Of a DNA stretch of 64,000 bases, positions 33,922 through 46,582 are shown piece by piece; position 1 is the stretch's first letter; each line of letters begins with the position of its first letter. The translations under genes and the position numbers were made by a program. The notes under the pieces are model-generated. The model was not told where the DNA came from. It did not search any database and worked only from the letters and a program-made list of their open reading frames with translations. Source of the DNA: Niebla homalea (taxonomy: Eukaryota; Ascomycota; Lecanoromycetes; Lecanorales; Ramalinaceae); NCBI GenBank assembly GCA_019925105.1, contig JAHGAU010000010.1:248001-312000 (forward strand). Reading direction: 5' to 3'.

Positions 33922-34490
33922 TCTGGACGCGCGGATTAGTCGGTGGGTGTGACTCATCTGTATAGCATCTCCTCGGACCCAAGTGTGATTGCGAGGTACG
34001 AGGTGCGAGGTGCGAGGTGCTAGGATTGTAATTCTATGTAGAGTAGAAAGGCGCAGTATAAAGGTATGAAACGTCATACGCTAGAACTAGCATCAAATTG
34101 TGATGGTGTGGAGCCAGGCTTGCCAGGCACAGCTGTGACTTCAATCCGTATCACCATATGAGTTTCTTCTGCGAATGTAAAATTATTTATTGTTAAATTT
34201 CCTCAATATAGTGATGATATAGTGCTGACGTTCTTGTCATATAAGCGCCCTGTTTGAGTCGGCATACCCCACAGATCACCTACATAAGCGGCCTCCCACA
34301 AGCTGTCAAGCTGGCTTTCTTCAGACGCTCTTCGACTGTCATTCTTTCCATTTTCCTTTTTGCAGGAGTCTTCTACGTCCTGGCTTACCCTCTCAAGCCC
34401 TTGAGACTCACTCAACGTCTCACCGTTATATTCAATCACCTCAGACCCCAGGGAGGAGGGGTACCGTTCAGACCTCTTACAACTTCGACA
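33922..34490. promoter_or_regulatory. Divergent region DUF2196/PRD1, with open frame reaching PRD1
   Basis: Between the two start codons. From 34254 to 34490 the PRD1 frame has no stop and encodes a basic, acid-free stretch (RLTQRLTVIFNHLRPQ, ending RPLTTST); a good acceptor-like CTTTTTGCAG ends at about 34365. See the finding on a possible presequence. Confidence 0.4.
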
Positions 34491-36777
34491 ATGGCACCCA
34501 ACAAGAAGCCTCCTCAGCCTCCACCTCTCTTCCACGACACTGGCGATTCGATCAAGAAGAAGATAAAGGAGTACATTACCACTTCCAAATCATTGACCGA
34601 TCAGCTGGTCATGGACATCAAGCAACAAGATGCCACTTTCGACAACACCATGCTACCCGGAGAACTCCTGGGTAACGAAGAGAGTCTGGAGTCAGACCTC
34701 CTGATGTTCTACCAAGCAGTCTCAGATAGCCAAGAGTTGAGGGATGCTTCCACAGAGGCCCAAAAGCTAGCCAAGGACTATGCGGTGGAGACCTCGATGC
34801 GGGAGGATATGTTTCAACTGGTCAAGGCTGTCTACGAGAAGAAAGAGAAGCTTGACCCTGAATCTGCCAAGCTCTTGGACGAGTCCTACAAAGATTATAT
34901 CAAGATGGGCCTGAATTTGCCAGAGGGTCCAAAGCGTGATCGATTCAAGGAGATCAAATTGAAGCTTGGTAACCTTGAGACGGACTTCGAGAGGAATCTA
35001 GCAGAGGAGAAAGGCGGCTTGTGGTTTACTTCGGAAGAGCTGACTGGGGTGCCAACGGATGTTACCTCTTCGTGGGAGAAGGGCACCGGAGAGAACGAGG
35101 GCAAGCTCAAGATGAATTTTGCATATCCAAACCTCTTTCCTACTTTCAAATATGCCAAAAATGCCGAGACGCGAAAGAGGGCGTATGTGGCCAACACCAA
35201 CAAGTTGTTAAAGAACAAGCCCCTTTTTCGGGAGGTGATTGCTCTGCGTGATGAGGCTGCCCGGATATTGGGCTACCCTGACCATGCCACCATGAGAATA
35301 GAGAATAAGATGGCTAAGACACCCAAGAGAGTCAATGACTTCTTGAGCGATCTTAGGCGCAAGCTTCAAGAAGGGGGTGCGTCAGAGAAAAAGGCTTTGA
35401 CGGAACTCAAGAAGTCAGATCTTCAATCCCGCCGTGATTCAATAGACGACTTTGATGGTCATTTTTGGCTATGGGACAATCCGTATTATAATCGACTGAT
35501 GCTCGAAAAAGACTACTCTGTTGACCACGAGAAGCTCTCAGAATACTTCCCCTTGAGCACCTGCATTGCCAAAATGCTGGAAATCTTCGAACAGCTAATG
35601 GGCCTCTCGTTTGTCGAGATCTTGGGCAAAGACCGCGACGCGCTCTCTCCAGATGGTGACGGATCACATATCGTTTGGCATGAAGATTGTCATCTCTTCA
35701 GCGTTTGGGACAGCGAGGATCAAGGTGGCAATTTCAGCGGTTATCTGTATCTGGACCTGCACCCTCGCCCTGATAAGTACAAGCACGCAGCCAACTTCAA
35801 TCTCCAACCAGGCTTTATCAACCGAGACGGCTCACGCCATTATCCAGCCACAGCTCTTGTGTGCAATTTTTCTCCCCCAACGAAGACGAAACCCAGCCTA
35901 CTCAAGCACGACGAAGTGACGACTCTCTTCCATGAGCTTGGCCACGGTATCCATGACCTGGTTGGCCGCACCAAATACTCGCGGTTCCACGGCACCAACG
36001 TAGTCCGCGACTTCGTCGAAGCGCCCTCACAGATGCTGGAGAATTGGTGCTGGACCCCCGGCCAGCTCAAATCTCTTAGCAACCACTATAGTTATCTGTC
36101 TCCAGAGTACGAAACGACGTGGCGAAGAAACGCGCCCAAAGACGCCAAGCAGCCGGACAAGACGCTCCCAGACGACCTGATCGACAAGCTGGTCAAGTCG
36201 AAGCATGTGAATGATGCATTATTCAATTTGCGGCAACTGCACTTTGGCATCTTCGACATGACTATTTATCAGCCAGAGAGTCATGAGCAAGCCACTAGTT
36301 GGGACTTTGCTGAGCTTTATAACAAGCTTGGGTACGACATACAACATCTCGATACGCCAGTACAGATGGGTGAGGGTAATGATTGGGGTAGGTTGTTCAT
36401 ATTCATTTCTTGCATCTTTTTCATTCTTTCACTATTACAGCCCACTCTGGATTAGTGTGCTCCGACTCTTGCTTGTAATCCAGTTTCCCTGATGGTGTAC
36501 TAAAGGATATGCAGGTAATGGCCATACGACCTTTGCCCATGTCATATCAGGATATGACGCAGGCTACTATGGATATTTATTCAGTCAGGTCTATAGTGCA
36601 GACATGTTTCACACCATATTTGCCAAAGACCCTATGAACCCCACAGAAGGCCGGCGATATAGGCGGACTGTCTTAGAGAAGGGCGGCAGCATCGACGCTC
36701 TGGATCTGTTGAGGGAGTTCCTTGGCCGAGAGCCGAGCAACGAGGCATTTTACCGGGAGTTGGGCCTGCAGGTGTAG
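34491..36777 (+). CDS. PRD1: Saccharolysin/thimet oligopeptidase (M3 metallopeptidase)
   Basis: Exons 34491-36387 and 36515-36777, intron 127 bp; 719 residues, close to yeast PRD1 (712). The zinc site FHELGHGIHDLVG holds both histidines and the catalytic glutamate, and the third ligand lies in the following DFVEAPSQMLENWCW. The intron interrupts NDWG-NGHTTFAHVISGYDAG, near the C terminus; GYYGYLFSQVYSADMF follows, a core M3 segment, so the second exon is required. The enzyme cuts short peptides in the cytosol and, in relatives, in mitochondria (neurolysin). ATG 34491 gives MAPNKKPPQPPPL; the frame is open upstream without an ATG. No missing catalytic residue. Confidence 0.95.
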
Positions 36778-38441
36778 AAGAGACAGGTCATGGGGTACTA
36801 CTCGTCGACGACAGTGTCCGGGTGCGAATACGGCAAGGCTCAGCAGTCCAGCCTTCATGAGACAGCATAGAGTAGCCAGATGAAAAAGTGGTGAGAGTCC
36901 TGCCAATCTCGAAGGCACGCATCTGCCCTCGCATACATGCGTAAATACGAAGCCGAAGAAGGCAAGGGTGAAGAAACATATTCCATTTAACCGACATCCC
37001 CCTTATTGCAATCCTGCAGCGGATACAAATCAAGGTAGGGTCATTGCATATAACCGCAAGGCCATGGTGGCCATCCAAAGTCAACAAGAAACAGACATCC
37101 TCATTGGGCTACTTTGGCTGCATGCAGAATGCCCACCTCCTCGCCTTCCATTGGCTGATGGCCGCTTTCATGTCTGAATGCACAACGTTGAGCAGCTACA
37201 TGCCTGGGGTAACACGTTGCGGGTCCTCACCCCTAGATCATGCGAGGCAAGGATCAGCTCTCTGCCAGCACTCTCCGATCAGGAGGTCATAAATGAGAAG
37301 ATCGCGAGTGTTGGACGACGGCAACATACGCGAGGCATCGGCGATGGGCAGGCATGATCAGAAAAGTGATAAGAGAAAGAAGATAGAAAAGTAGCACCGG
37401 AGTGGCGGGGATAACCAACACTGCCCCCCCGGCGGATGATGGCGAGGATGGATGGGGCTAGACTTTCCTACTGCTAGGCCTGGCTCTTTGGGTAGAGGTA
37501 GTAGTGAACGCACTGATCGCCAGGGTCCCTTCCAAAGTCGCGACGACTTAAGGTCAAAATAGGGTCACCTTCAGGTCAGACCCAGCTGTCGGGAATTGCG
37601 GCAGCAATGACTTCTCTCGAGTCTCGACTGAATTGTAATAATATGCTGAGGCCCGAGCTTTCAGCCATGTGTGATGTGATGAGGCGAGGCAAAGGCTTGT
37701 GGATCAATCTTGGAAAGAGAAGCGCTTTTGCACGTTTCAAGACAACTGCCGTATCCAATTCCGTAAAGCGCAAGGTAAGGTACAAGGGTGGGTCATGGGT
37801 TACAGAAACTGTTGATAAAGTAGAATCATCTTGGAATCCGAGGAATGTCATAGGTGCCTCGTCGTCATATCGGAGGTTCGTCCGAGCTACTGTCAACCAA
37901 TCATTGCTAGTTTGCTGCTGCTGTGAAGTCTGTGCAGGCTTGCAGAGGCTTGCAGCAGAAGTGCAGACAACAAGAGTGGAAGAGTGGTAGCGGAATTATT
38001 GGCGGCCACCAGTTGGCAGTTTTACCTCCAACCCTCGACTTCCAAATAATAACCTCCTTCAACCCTCTGTCATAAGATTTCCTGCTATACGGATCCGTAC
38101 GCTCCTTCGATCTACCGCATGTAGCCAGGCACCAAACTTCTTCCCGATTCCTACAATGTGTTGATCCACGTCCTCGAAATTGTATGAGGCTCTGCATCGT
38201 CCTCGAGATAACGCCACCCGTTGGGTTTCTTGAAACTCACATCTTTGGACTCCTATAAGGTTCCTGGAATGATACTATTCAGCGTGTACGGAACAGAACC
38301 TGGTATGGGGTAAAAGTCTCGGAAGATCAACAGTGTCGCTCAGGACATCCGTCAATAGAGCACGCCCTTTGACCCAGGAGGTTTATCTATTAACCAGAAA
38401 CCTTGTCGACACCAACGCGTACTCTCATCTCTCAACCCATC
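36778..38441. other. Intergenic, upstream of the PAS gene
   Basis: 1.66 kb. Open frames at 36.7-37.2 and 37.6-38.2 kb on either strand are shadows or chance. Expected to contain the PRD1 3' UTR and PAS gene 5' leader; the long leader is typical of fungal regulatory genes. Confidence 0.4.
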
Positions 38442-40467
38442 ATGGAGACTACGTTCATCTCGATTCATGGTACGTGTCGTGCACAATGATGAAAGAGGCT
38501 CACGCTCACCGACGATACCTTAGACCTATCCCTCGACGCTCGCCTACTTTACGTTTCCCAATCGATCGAGGCAATTCTAGGCTATGTCCCCGCAGAAGTA
38601 GTGGGTAGATCGTGCTGGGAATACTTCCACCCAGACGAGATCCCATTTGCCAAACACATTCATGGCAAGAGTGTACAATTGGACAAGGCTGCCGTACTAC
38701 ACTACTGCAAAATAAAGGACAAGAGGGGAAGATGGATTGGCTGCGAGTGTGTCTTCACCATCGTTCACGATGTACTCGTCGCCAGTACGAGTACATACAA
38801 GCCCTACAGCAAGAGCAGTGAGAGTGAGATACCATCCTCCCAATCACCGTCAACCTTGGCTAATGTCCGGTGCAGACCGCTTTCGAGATGCTCCCGTTAT
38901 ACGCCAACTCTTTTCATCCTCTCCCCGCGACCCTCGTTATCACATGTTGCAGTACATTTCCTCCAAATTCTCGCAAAACATTCGACCCCAACCCAACGAG
39001 CCTCGCGCTGCCCTGTTTCTGAATCGCTTTTCACGTACGCTGACCATTATGTACGCAACAAACGGTCTGACGGATCTGCTTGGGATAAGCAGCGACCAAT
39101 TGGTCGGCAAGAGTTTCTATTACTGTATACAGGAGAATTGCTTGAGGGAAGGGGTGAAGTGTTTGGAGAGTGCCAAAGCTAATGATTCTATTGCGTACCT
39201 TCGCTTCTGGTTCCGTGATCCCCGCCAAGATGACATATCACTGGACCAAGACGAGCCAATGACTGATGGCAACAGCAGTGGGGATGATGACGATGGAGGT
39301 GTCCAACTCTCAGAATTGATGGACCCTGAAGGCAGTGAGCACGCCATCAGCACAGACTCCTCCAACTCCATGAGATCCTCAGTCGAGAGGGAGACCAGAC
39401 ACGTCCACGAGTTGGATCCCAATTCTCGGTCTTCGTCGGGCAACAGCACCGACTTGGACGGAAATGCCAATGACAGGATATTCGACCGAGCCGAAGGCCA
39501 ACAATCCCGCACGTCGTCCATTTCCACTCCCGACGAGCCTAACAACACGTCTACGCAGCCGGAGTCTAGTCGGTCTGAAATCGAAGTCGAGGCTGTCGTG
39601 TCATGTACTTCGGACGGATTGGTCGTCGTTCTTCGAGGTGCCCGGCCATTCGTACCCCACCTGCCCGTTCCTTCTGCAGAGTCGCCCAAGTCTCAGTATC
39701 GTAACGGCTTCTTCGCATCACCCTGGGCCAACGATCCTGTGGCACCGGATGTAGACCGCCGCAGCGGACCACTTCCCCACGACGCTCAACCGCCTCGATT
39801 CCCCCTTGCTCCTACCGCAGGGCAAGCTGCTACCGCTGCAACAACGGGTCCATACAGCGAAGACTTCATGAACTCCATTCGTGAGACCGCTGTGTTCGCG
39901 TGGTCATTGACCGGCATCAATGGTTCTTTGGCCCAGTACGGTCGCGGCACACCATCTGGAGAGTCACAGCCGAGCACATTGCAAATATGGCAACCTGACG
40001 GAGGTGCGGATCCCTCGCCCTACAACCACCTGGCGCAATCGCAAGTCAACGGCGGTATGCCCCCTGGTCCTATGCCAGACGGGGCCCCTATGGATGCTGG
40101 TCAAGCGGGCGAGAACTACGACTACGGAGGACAGCACAGTTTCAATCCTCCACCGACAAATGGCTTGCCTGAAGGTACGGGATATCACAACTCGGGCTAT
40201 TCCAACCATACCTATCATTATTCGGGGGGCGCTTCCATCGATATAAATGATCAACAGACCGTACCCAACAACGGGGCCGCACCGGGCGCTTATCGACGAG
40301 ACTTTGCGATGTCGAGCGGGCATGATCCACCTGTGAACCAAACGAATGGTTGGGGCAACCAAATGCATCAGCAAGCAAATGGCGAGTTTCAAGCTTATCA
40401 GCAGCATCATGACAACGGCACTTCGAATGGACCATACGGAGCGCAAGACCCTTGGCCGCCTGGTTGA
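38442..40467 (+). CDS. Protein with two PAS domains
   Basis: Exons 38442-38469, 38524-38823, 38876-40467; 639 residues. The first PAS domain begins at once: METTFISIHDLSLDARLLYV, SIEAILGYVPAEVVGRSCWE, YFHPDE, then GRWIGCECVFTIVHDVLV. The second spans about 135-225: LFSSSPRDPRYHML, LTIMYATNGLTDLLGISSDQ, GKSFYYCIQENCL, and SAKANDSIAYLRFWFRDP. VEAVVSCTSDGLVVVLRGARP follows after a disordered Asp/Ser linker. The C-terminal half is Pro/Gly/Asn/Gln-rich with no GATA zinc finger or other DNA-binding motif, so it is not white collar 2, though it is related in PAS content. PAS folds sense ligands or redox state and form dimers. No flavin-binding LOV cysteine motif (GRNCRFLQ) is seen, so light sensing is not supported. 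Role unknown. Confidence 0.85.
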
Positions 40468-41456
40468 TGCAGGCGCCTATTCAATGCTTCCCACTCTCAA
40501 AAACCAAAGTGCACTCCAAAAAGGAACGTGACCCTTGGTTCAGGCAGTCAAAGGTCCATTGTGGTGGAGGCGGATTCGCGAAGTCATGTTCGTCATGGGT
40601 AGGATTGCAGACAGGAGTCTCAACACAAGCAAACCCGAAAGTTCTTAAGAGCTGGGGAGCTCAAGGGGATGATCGGGATTTGCGTGCATTTTTGACGATA
40701 TTGACTGTATCTGAGACGATGTGACGGTTGCAATATCCCCTTTGAGCGTTGCATGCGAAACAGGGTTTACGGAGCAGTGGCTCTTTATTTTTATTCTTTC
40801 CTTGGCCCAGGCCTGCAATTTTTCATGTACACTATCATTGCTAGAGAAGTTTTATGATTGCTGCGCAGCAACACTAATGGCTTTACCTCCACTCAATATG
40901 ATTTTTGTCCTGTGCTGATCATTGTAGTTGATTGTATTGCTTTTCGCGGCCAGGGGCACCCCTTGTCCATTTTGGACCTGCGCCTCAGGGTTCTCTCAGG
41001 TTGACTCTTTCGTAGTCCTGCCCCAGGGTGCAACAGGCTAAAGGCCGGGCACCCAAGCTACCCGAACCAGGTTTTGTTGGCACTGGCAGATCTGCCGCAA
41101 AGTCTAGATCTGAGTTTAAATTTCCCCAAGAGTTAATCCTGAATTTTCTACCTTATCTTGTGCAAGCATCGTCATCGCAGGGGTCTGCTTCTGATCCACG
41201 GTCGCAGTATCTTCATGATGAATCCATCCTTCTCAATTGAGTTTCGAGCACAAGACACAGACACAAGGCATCATCAAGGAAAGCCCTTCAACGCTGCCTG
41301 TTCATAGAAGATCTCGTTCCAAACACCTGAATTCAATCGGCACTTCCTTCGGCCAAACTCCCCATCTCCTCCACTTGCATTGCGGGCCAATTCGCACTCG
41401 TTCGCTCACGTTCCTTCAACCTCTTGATCCAAATCGCCTCACCTACAAGCCCCTTC
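40468..41456. other. Intergenic, PAS to PNS1
   Basis: About 1 kb with no gene seen; it is the PAS 3' flank and PNS1 promoter. Confidence 0.4.
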
Positions 41457-43320
41457 ATGATGGCTCAGAAACACGGTGAAGCGGACTCCTACTACAGTGC
41501 AGGCCAGCAGCAGCACCCACCAATGCAATACCAGCACCCACCCCAGCCAAGCTACCAAGGCCGGGAGGATCAAGATCCCAAATACCAGCAAGGGTCCCCC
41601 AAATATGGCCAGAACTACAATGCTGGACCGCCGCCTCCACAGGAGGAAGGCGATTACGGCAAGCAATCGTACGATCAGGTGTTCAAGCTCGACAAGCCCA
41701 AGTACAATGATCTATGGGCTGGCATACTGGTACTCACTACCCACCCAACATCCTTCAATTGCTTCCACTCGCAGCAGACTTGCAATCAAGATTGCTAACC
41801 CCGTCGACTGACAGTTCCTTCTCACCTTCGCTGGCTTCGTCGCCGTCTCCGGCCTCTCTCTCGAAGGCTACTCAGCCAACAAATCCTTCACCGGCGGCGG
41901 CATCTACAACAGCGGAAACACCTTCTCCCTCAACACCAACACCGTCGTTCTCTTCGTCTTCGTCCTCGTCGTCGCGCTGGTCGTCTCCTGGACCTACTTC
42001 ACCCTCGCCCGCCTCTTCACCAAGCAATTCATCTGGATCACCGGCATATTACATATCGTGTTTGGGATCGGGACGGCGGTGTATTATTTTGTGAAGCACT
42101 ATTACAGCGCTGCGGTTGTGTTTGCAATATTCAGTGTTTTCAGCATCATTTGCTTTGTGAGTTGGATACCGAGAATTCCGTTTAGTGTGGTCATGCTACA
42201 GCAGACGATGGATGTGGCCAAGGGGTTCGGGCATGTGTTTCTCGTGTCAGCTATTGGGGGCATAGCATCCGTGGCTTTCGGGGCCTGGTTCAGCGTCACG
42301 CTGGTGAGTGTGTATGTCAAGTATGAGCCTTCGAGTGGGGGCACGAACCCTGCTTGTACTGCTGGCAGTGGGTCCAGTGGTGCCGGGGGGTGCAGTTCTG
42401 CCAAGGTCATTGGGTTGATCGTTTTCATTACTTTTGCGGGCTACTGGATTACTGAGTGGATTAAGAATACCATGCACAGTGTCGTGGCAGGAGTGTATGG
42501 GTCCTGGTTCTTCTGCGCGGGCAAGCCAGGCGGCATGCCCAAGGGAGCCACGAGAGGTGCCGCCAGAAGATCTCTCACGTACTCGTTCGGGAGTATCTGC
42601 TTCGGCAGTCTCGTGGTTGCCATCATCAACATGGTTAGACAAGCCGTCAGCATCGCGCAGAGCCAGGAAGCTGGGCAAGGAAACATCGTTGGATCGATAT
42701 TGTTCTGTGTCCTGGGCTGCATCATTGGCCTGATCGATTGGGCCGTACAGTAAGTCTTCCTTCACGGAGTCCCTATTCCAGCGCAGCGGCCCGTATCAAA
42801 TATCATCGCTGAAAGCTTCCCACCATTCCATGGGCTATTGCCTCAGAAGGGAGAGAAAGTCCATGTAGCTGACTTGGGGATGAATAGATTCATCAACCGC
42901 TACGCTTTCTCCCACATCGCCCTCTACGGCAAAGCCTACATCCCCGCCGCCAAGGACACCTGGAACATGATGAAGAACCGGGGCATCGACGCCCTCGTCA
43001 ACGATTGCCTCATCTCCCCCGTGCTCACCATGGGCAGCACCTTCGTGGCCTACCTCTGCGCCCTGCTGAGTTATCTCTACCTCCAATTCACTTCTCCCGC
43101 ATACAACTCGGGCGGAACTTTCACACCAGTGATCATGGCGTTTAGCTTTTTGATCGGACTGCAGGTGTGTCAGGTGTTCATGACGCCAATTGGGAGTGGG
43201 GTGGATACGTTGTTTGTGGCCATGGCGTGGAATCCGGATGTGTTGAGGAGGGAGCATGGGGATCTATATGAGAGGGTGGTGAGAGTGTATCCCAAGGTGC
43301 AGGAGATGATTCATGCGTGA
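41457..43320 (+). CDS. PNS1: Choline-transporter-like protein
   Basis: Exons 41457-41729, 41815-42749, 42888-43320; 546 residues. A Gln/Pro/Tyr-rich cytosolic N terminus (about 90 residues) leads to the first span LLTFAGFVAVSGLSL, and about ten hydrophobic segments follow, including VVLFVFVLVVALVVSWTYF and SIICFVSWIPRIPFSVVML. The family signature is seen in GSWFFCAGKPGG and RNRGIDALVNDCL-like MMKNRGIDALVNDCLIS. It belongs to the CTL/SLC44 family; yeast Pns1 is at the plasma membrane but its transported substrate is not settled. The second intron (138 bp, 42750-42887) is longer than most here but keeps frame between DWAVQ and FINRYAFSHIALYG. Start is one of two adjacent ATGs (41457 or 41460). 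Confidence 0.93.
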
Positions 43321-46300
43321 TGGGCGTGGATGTGCAGTAAAGAGGAAGAGTTGGGCATGGGTGGCGAAGGGAAGAATTGGGGATGGAAACGTGTGGGGGG
43401 TTGGGCTTAGTGGGTAAGGAAATGCAGAGCTATCTTAGGATCGTGCTTCAGCGAGGCGAGTGAGCTGCCCGATTTTTCATTCTTCGCCTGGTAATCTGAG
43501 ACACCCCGGACCAAAAACACACATTATCAAACCCCCCCCTTCCTTTTGGGGTGGGCCTAGCTTATGAAATAGACTTGCAAATATTCATAACCATAATCCA
43601 AAGCATGTTTCCTGATTGCCATGTATGAATATGTATGATTTCCATACTTTGGAGGAGAAGCCGCTGTATCTGCAATACCCATCCCTAACTTCCATCCATT
43701 GAATATATATGTATCTTGCGTATGATTATGCAGCGCTTTGCCATGAACAATTTAATCCAATTCGATCCAATCCCAACGTCCTCCTTCTGAAATGATAATA
43801 ATGATTTGGGGAAGGGAAACAAGTGTCTTTTTCTTCTTTCGATCGGAAGAGGATTTTGGGTGGGGGGGCGACGAGACACAACGATTGAAAGAAACAAAGA
43901 AGGAGAACTCAAGTTCATGGGTGGGGTTGATACAGTGGAATGCCACTACTTATGATCTGAAACACGTTTCATGCAGACATACACACAAAGATATATACCT
44001 TGAGAGGAAAAAAGTGTATATATTTATACACTAATATAATGGACGGGATTAGCGTTGAGTGGTTTCGTTGCTGGAGCCGAGACGAGAAACGTGGGAGGCG
44101 GGGGGCAAATATCATGCACACTCCATTCAGTACTGGAGGTAATCGAGGAAGAAGAAGAAGAAGAAGGGGGAGGGCCGGTGGAGAAGTCTCCCCCCTTTCT
44201 TTCTTTCCCTGGATCTTTCGATGGACTACGCCTTTGATTGTGGGAGAAAAGGGGGTAGGTGAGTGGCGATAAGGAAGAGATCTTTGCCAGTTTCGACACA
44301 GGGAAAAATGGTGAAGAGATAGAGAAGGCGAGGTATTATTGGCCCCAGTTTCGTGGCGCTGCGGGATGATAGATGTTTGGTTTTCGGATCGGATGGGGAT
44401 TACTTACGATGAGGGAATTATATGCTTGAACGGGGGATGTGGGGAGGCACGTTGCTGCATTCAACAGAAGAGGGTAGGGAAGTCTGGTTTTGTCCGCCGG
44501 GAGGGATTGGCGTACGTTTCGATTGTGTGCGGGCATGATTCTTGGGAGAGGTCCATGTGCGAGGAAAACCCATCGAGTTGAATGCCGGAGGATAGCGATT
44601 GACAACCGTTTGTGAAGTATCCATTCTAGGGTCGTTTGCACTCCCCATATTTCACTAGAGACGAAATATTTTCATAATGGGAAGCACAGTGGCGGAAGAA
44701 GCTGATTGAATCTCCCATAGGAAAGGTACGATTCCATGATATGCAATGAAAGTCATTCGCCTTTTTGAAACTGCTGTGATGGTCCGAGGCCTCAGTCTTT
44801 TCTTACAACATAATCATCACTAAGGTAGGCCGTTGGCAATATATTCTTGCAAGACTGTGCCACATTTGAATTGTGAACAAGACTGTTTTACCAGAATCTT
44901 TTCGGGATTTAAGTTGTGGTGAAGACGGTGTGAAGATGTCCTTGTTCAAGGGCGGACCTCTGTGCTTCGAATTGTGTGGAGTGAATACATCCCCCGTAAC
45001 GTGTTTCGCAGAGAGTTTGGCCCTTACAGCATCAAGTTTACTGAATGATTCAGGTGGATATGGATAGGAGCTGGTGCTGGCTGGCGCAGAAAGCGATCAC
45101 TGCAGGTCGCAGACAGTGAAGGCCGTCACTTGACAGTAATTCGCGGAGGATACAGGAGTCATTGAAGCTACTCCTATGACTGGGATGTACGCTTGAAGTT
45201 GAGGAAGTGGTGATGACGTAGCTGTGAAGTGAACTTCATTTCTCGATTTCGACCTCACATCTTTACTTCATCCTTACACATCCTTCGGGAAACTAGTAAT
45301 CTGGACCCGTGCATCCCGCTCTTTGCAGAAGACTCGCGGCCGAACTATGATTGATGTAACCACCCTTGGAGCTCGTCCGAAGTCAACGTCAAATGTGAGC
45401 AACTGCAGCTTTGTATGTCTAGACGTCAAAGTCACAAAAGATATACGTTCATCCGTCTTGTATAGTCTAATGTGTCATCGGGTTTTACTGGCGTAAATCT
45501 CTCATTAACTTTTGAACTGTGAGTCTTTGCTTTGAGATATGTGATCATTCATGTGACTTCAGAGAAGCATTTTCCTTTTGTTGGGGGAGCATCCAATGTC
45601 AGGGTTCACGCAGCCCTTCAGTGAAGAGGATCCTCGGGTCAAGAATTACCAGAACGGGTCTTGACATGCATTTTTCTCGGGCCTCAAATCAACAGTCCAT
45701 GTACAGAACGCCATGGCAAAACTATTCTCATTCTGAAAGTACTAAATATATACCCCAAATTCTCGAGAAAGCATAACGTCAAGCTGTCAACTAAGCATGA
45801 TCATTGACGACCTATGTCCAAGGCACACAAGAAACTCTTGCGTCATCTGGGAATTCCTTTTTGCTTTACACAATTGAATTTCGGTGAAGCTTTCAACCAC
45901 ATTCTTCATTGACTTTTGGCGTCCGAATCCACTCAAGCCACCTTCACGGAAAGGGTCTGGGACATGAGCATACTCTCTCACACATATCTTCACAGCTCTT
46001 TTTCAAAACTCAGCAGGTCTTTTTCCCTGTACTGTGGGCAAGACTCGCTTAATAGTGCGGCTCACTGGTGAGCACACTTCATTGTCACAGGAACTGCCTT
46101 GAAAACCTTGCTCTTGCAAATCGATTTCTGCTGATTGGACAGAGACTATCAAGCCCATTTGTTTACCTTCAGATCCTGGCGCCCAGCGCACAAATCTTGT
46201 GGGCCAGATTGCAAATTCTGTTTGGGTGGTGTCCATGCCTATATAGACCCCCAATCTCCCAGCTCTCGTCTTTCTTCTTCAGCAAGTGATTGAATGTGAC

Positions 46301-46582
46301 ACACAGACACACACAGGATCACACGCTTCGACCTTCGGGTCTCCTGATTTCTCACGCCAGAAATCAATCATCTGTTATGTGTTATCACCCTGCAGCCAAC
46401 CTCCCTTGCTTTTCCCTCCATTAATTTCAAAATCCTCGCTCGCTGTGAACAGTCATGGCTTGAACATTTCTGCTCGCTCAAAAACTACTTCTTTCAACAG
46501 GAGACTTTTTTGGGAGCATATATATATTCTCTGGGTTTGTCTGCCTCCCGCCTCGTCCAAGTGCGGCATCAAAGCTTGAGTC
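43321..46582. other. Long gene-poor interval (3.3 kb)
   Basis: No supported gene. Features: GAAGAA repeat at about 44148-44166, several A/T-rich stretches, and scattered short frames without domains. It may include the 5' leader of the hypothetical gene that starts at 46583 or an untranslated transcript. Confidence 0.4.
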
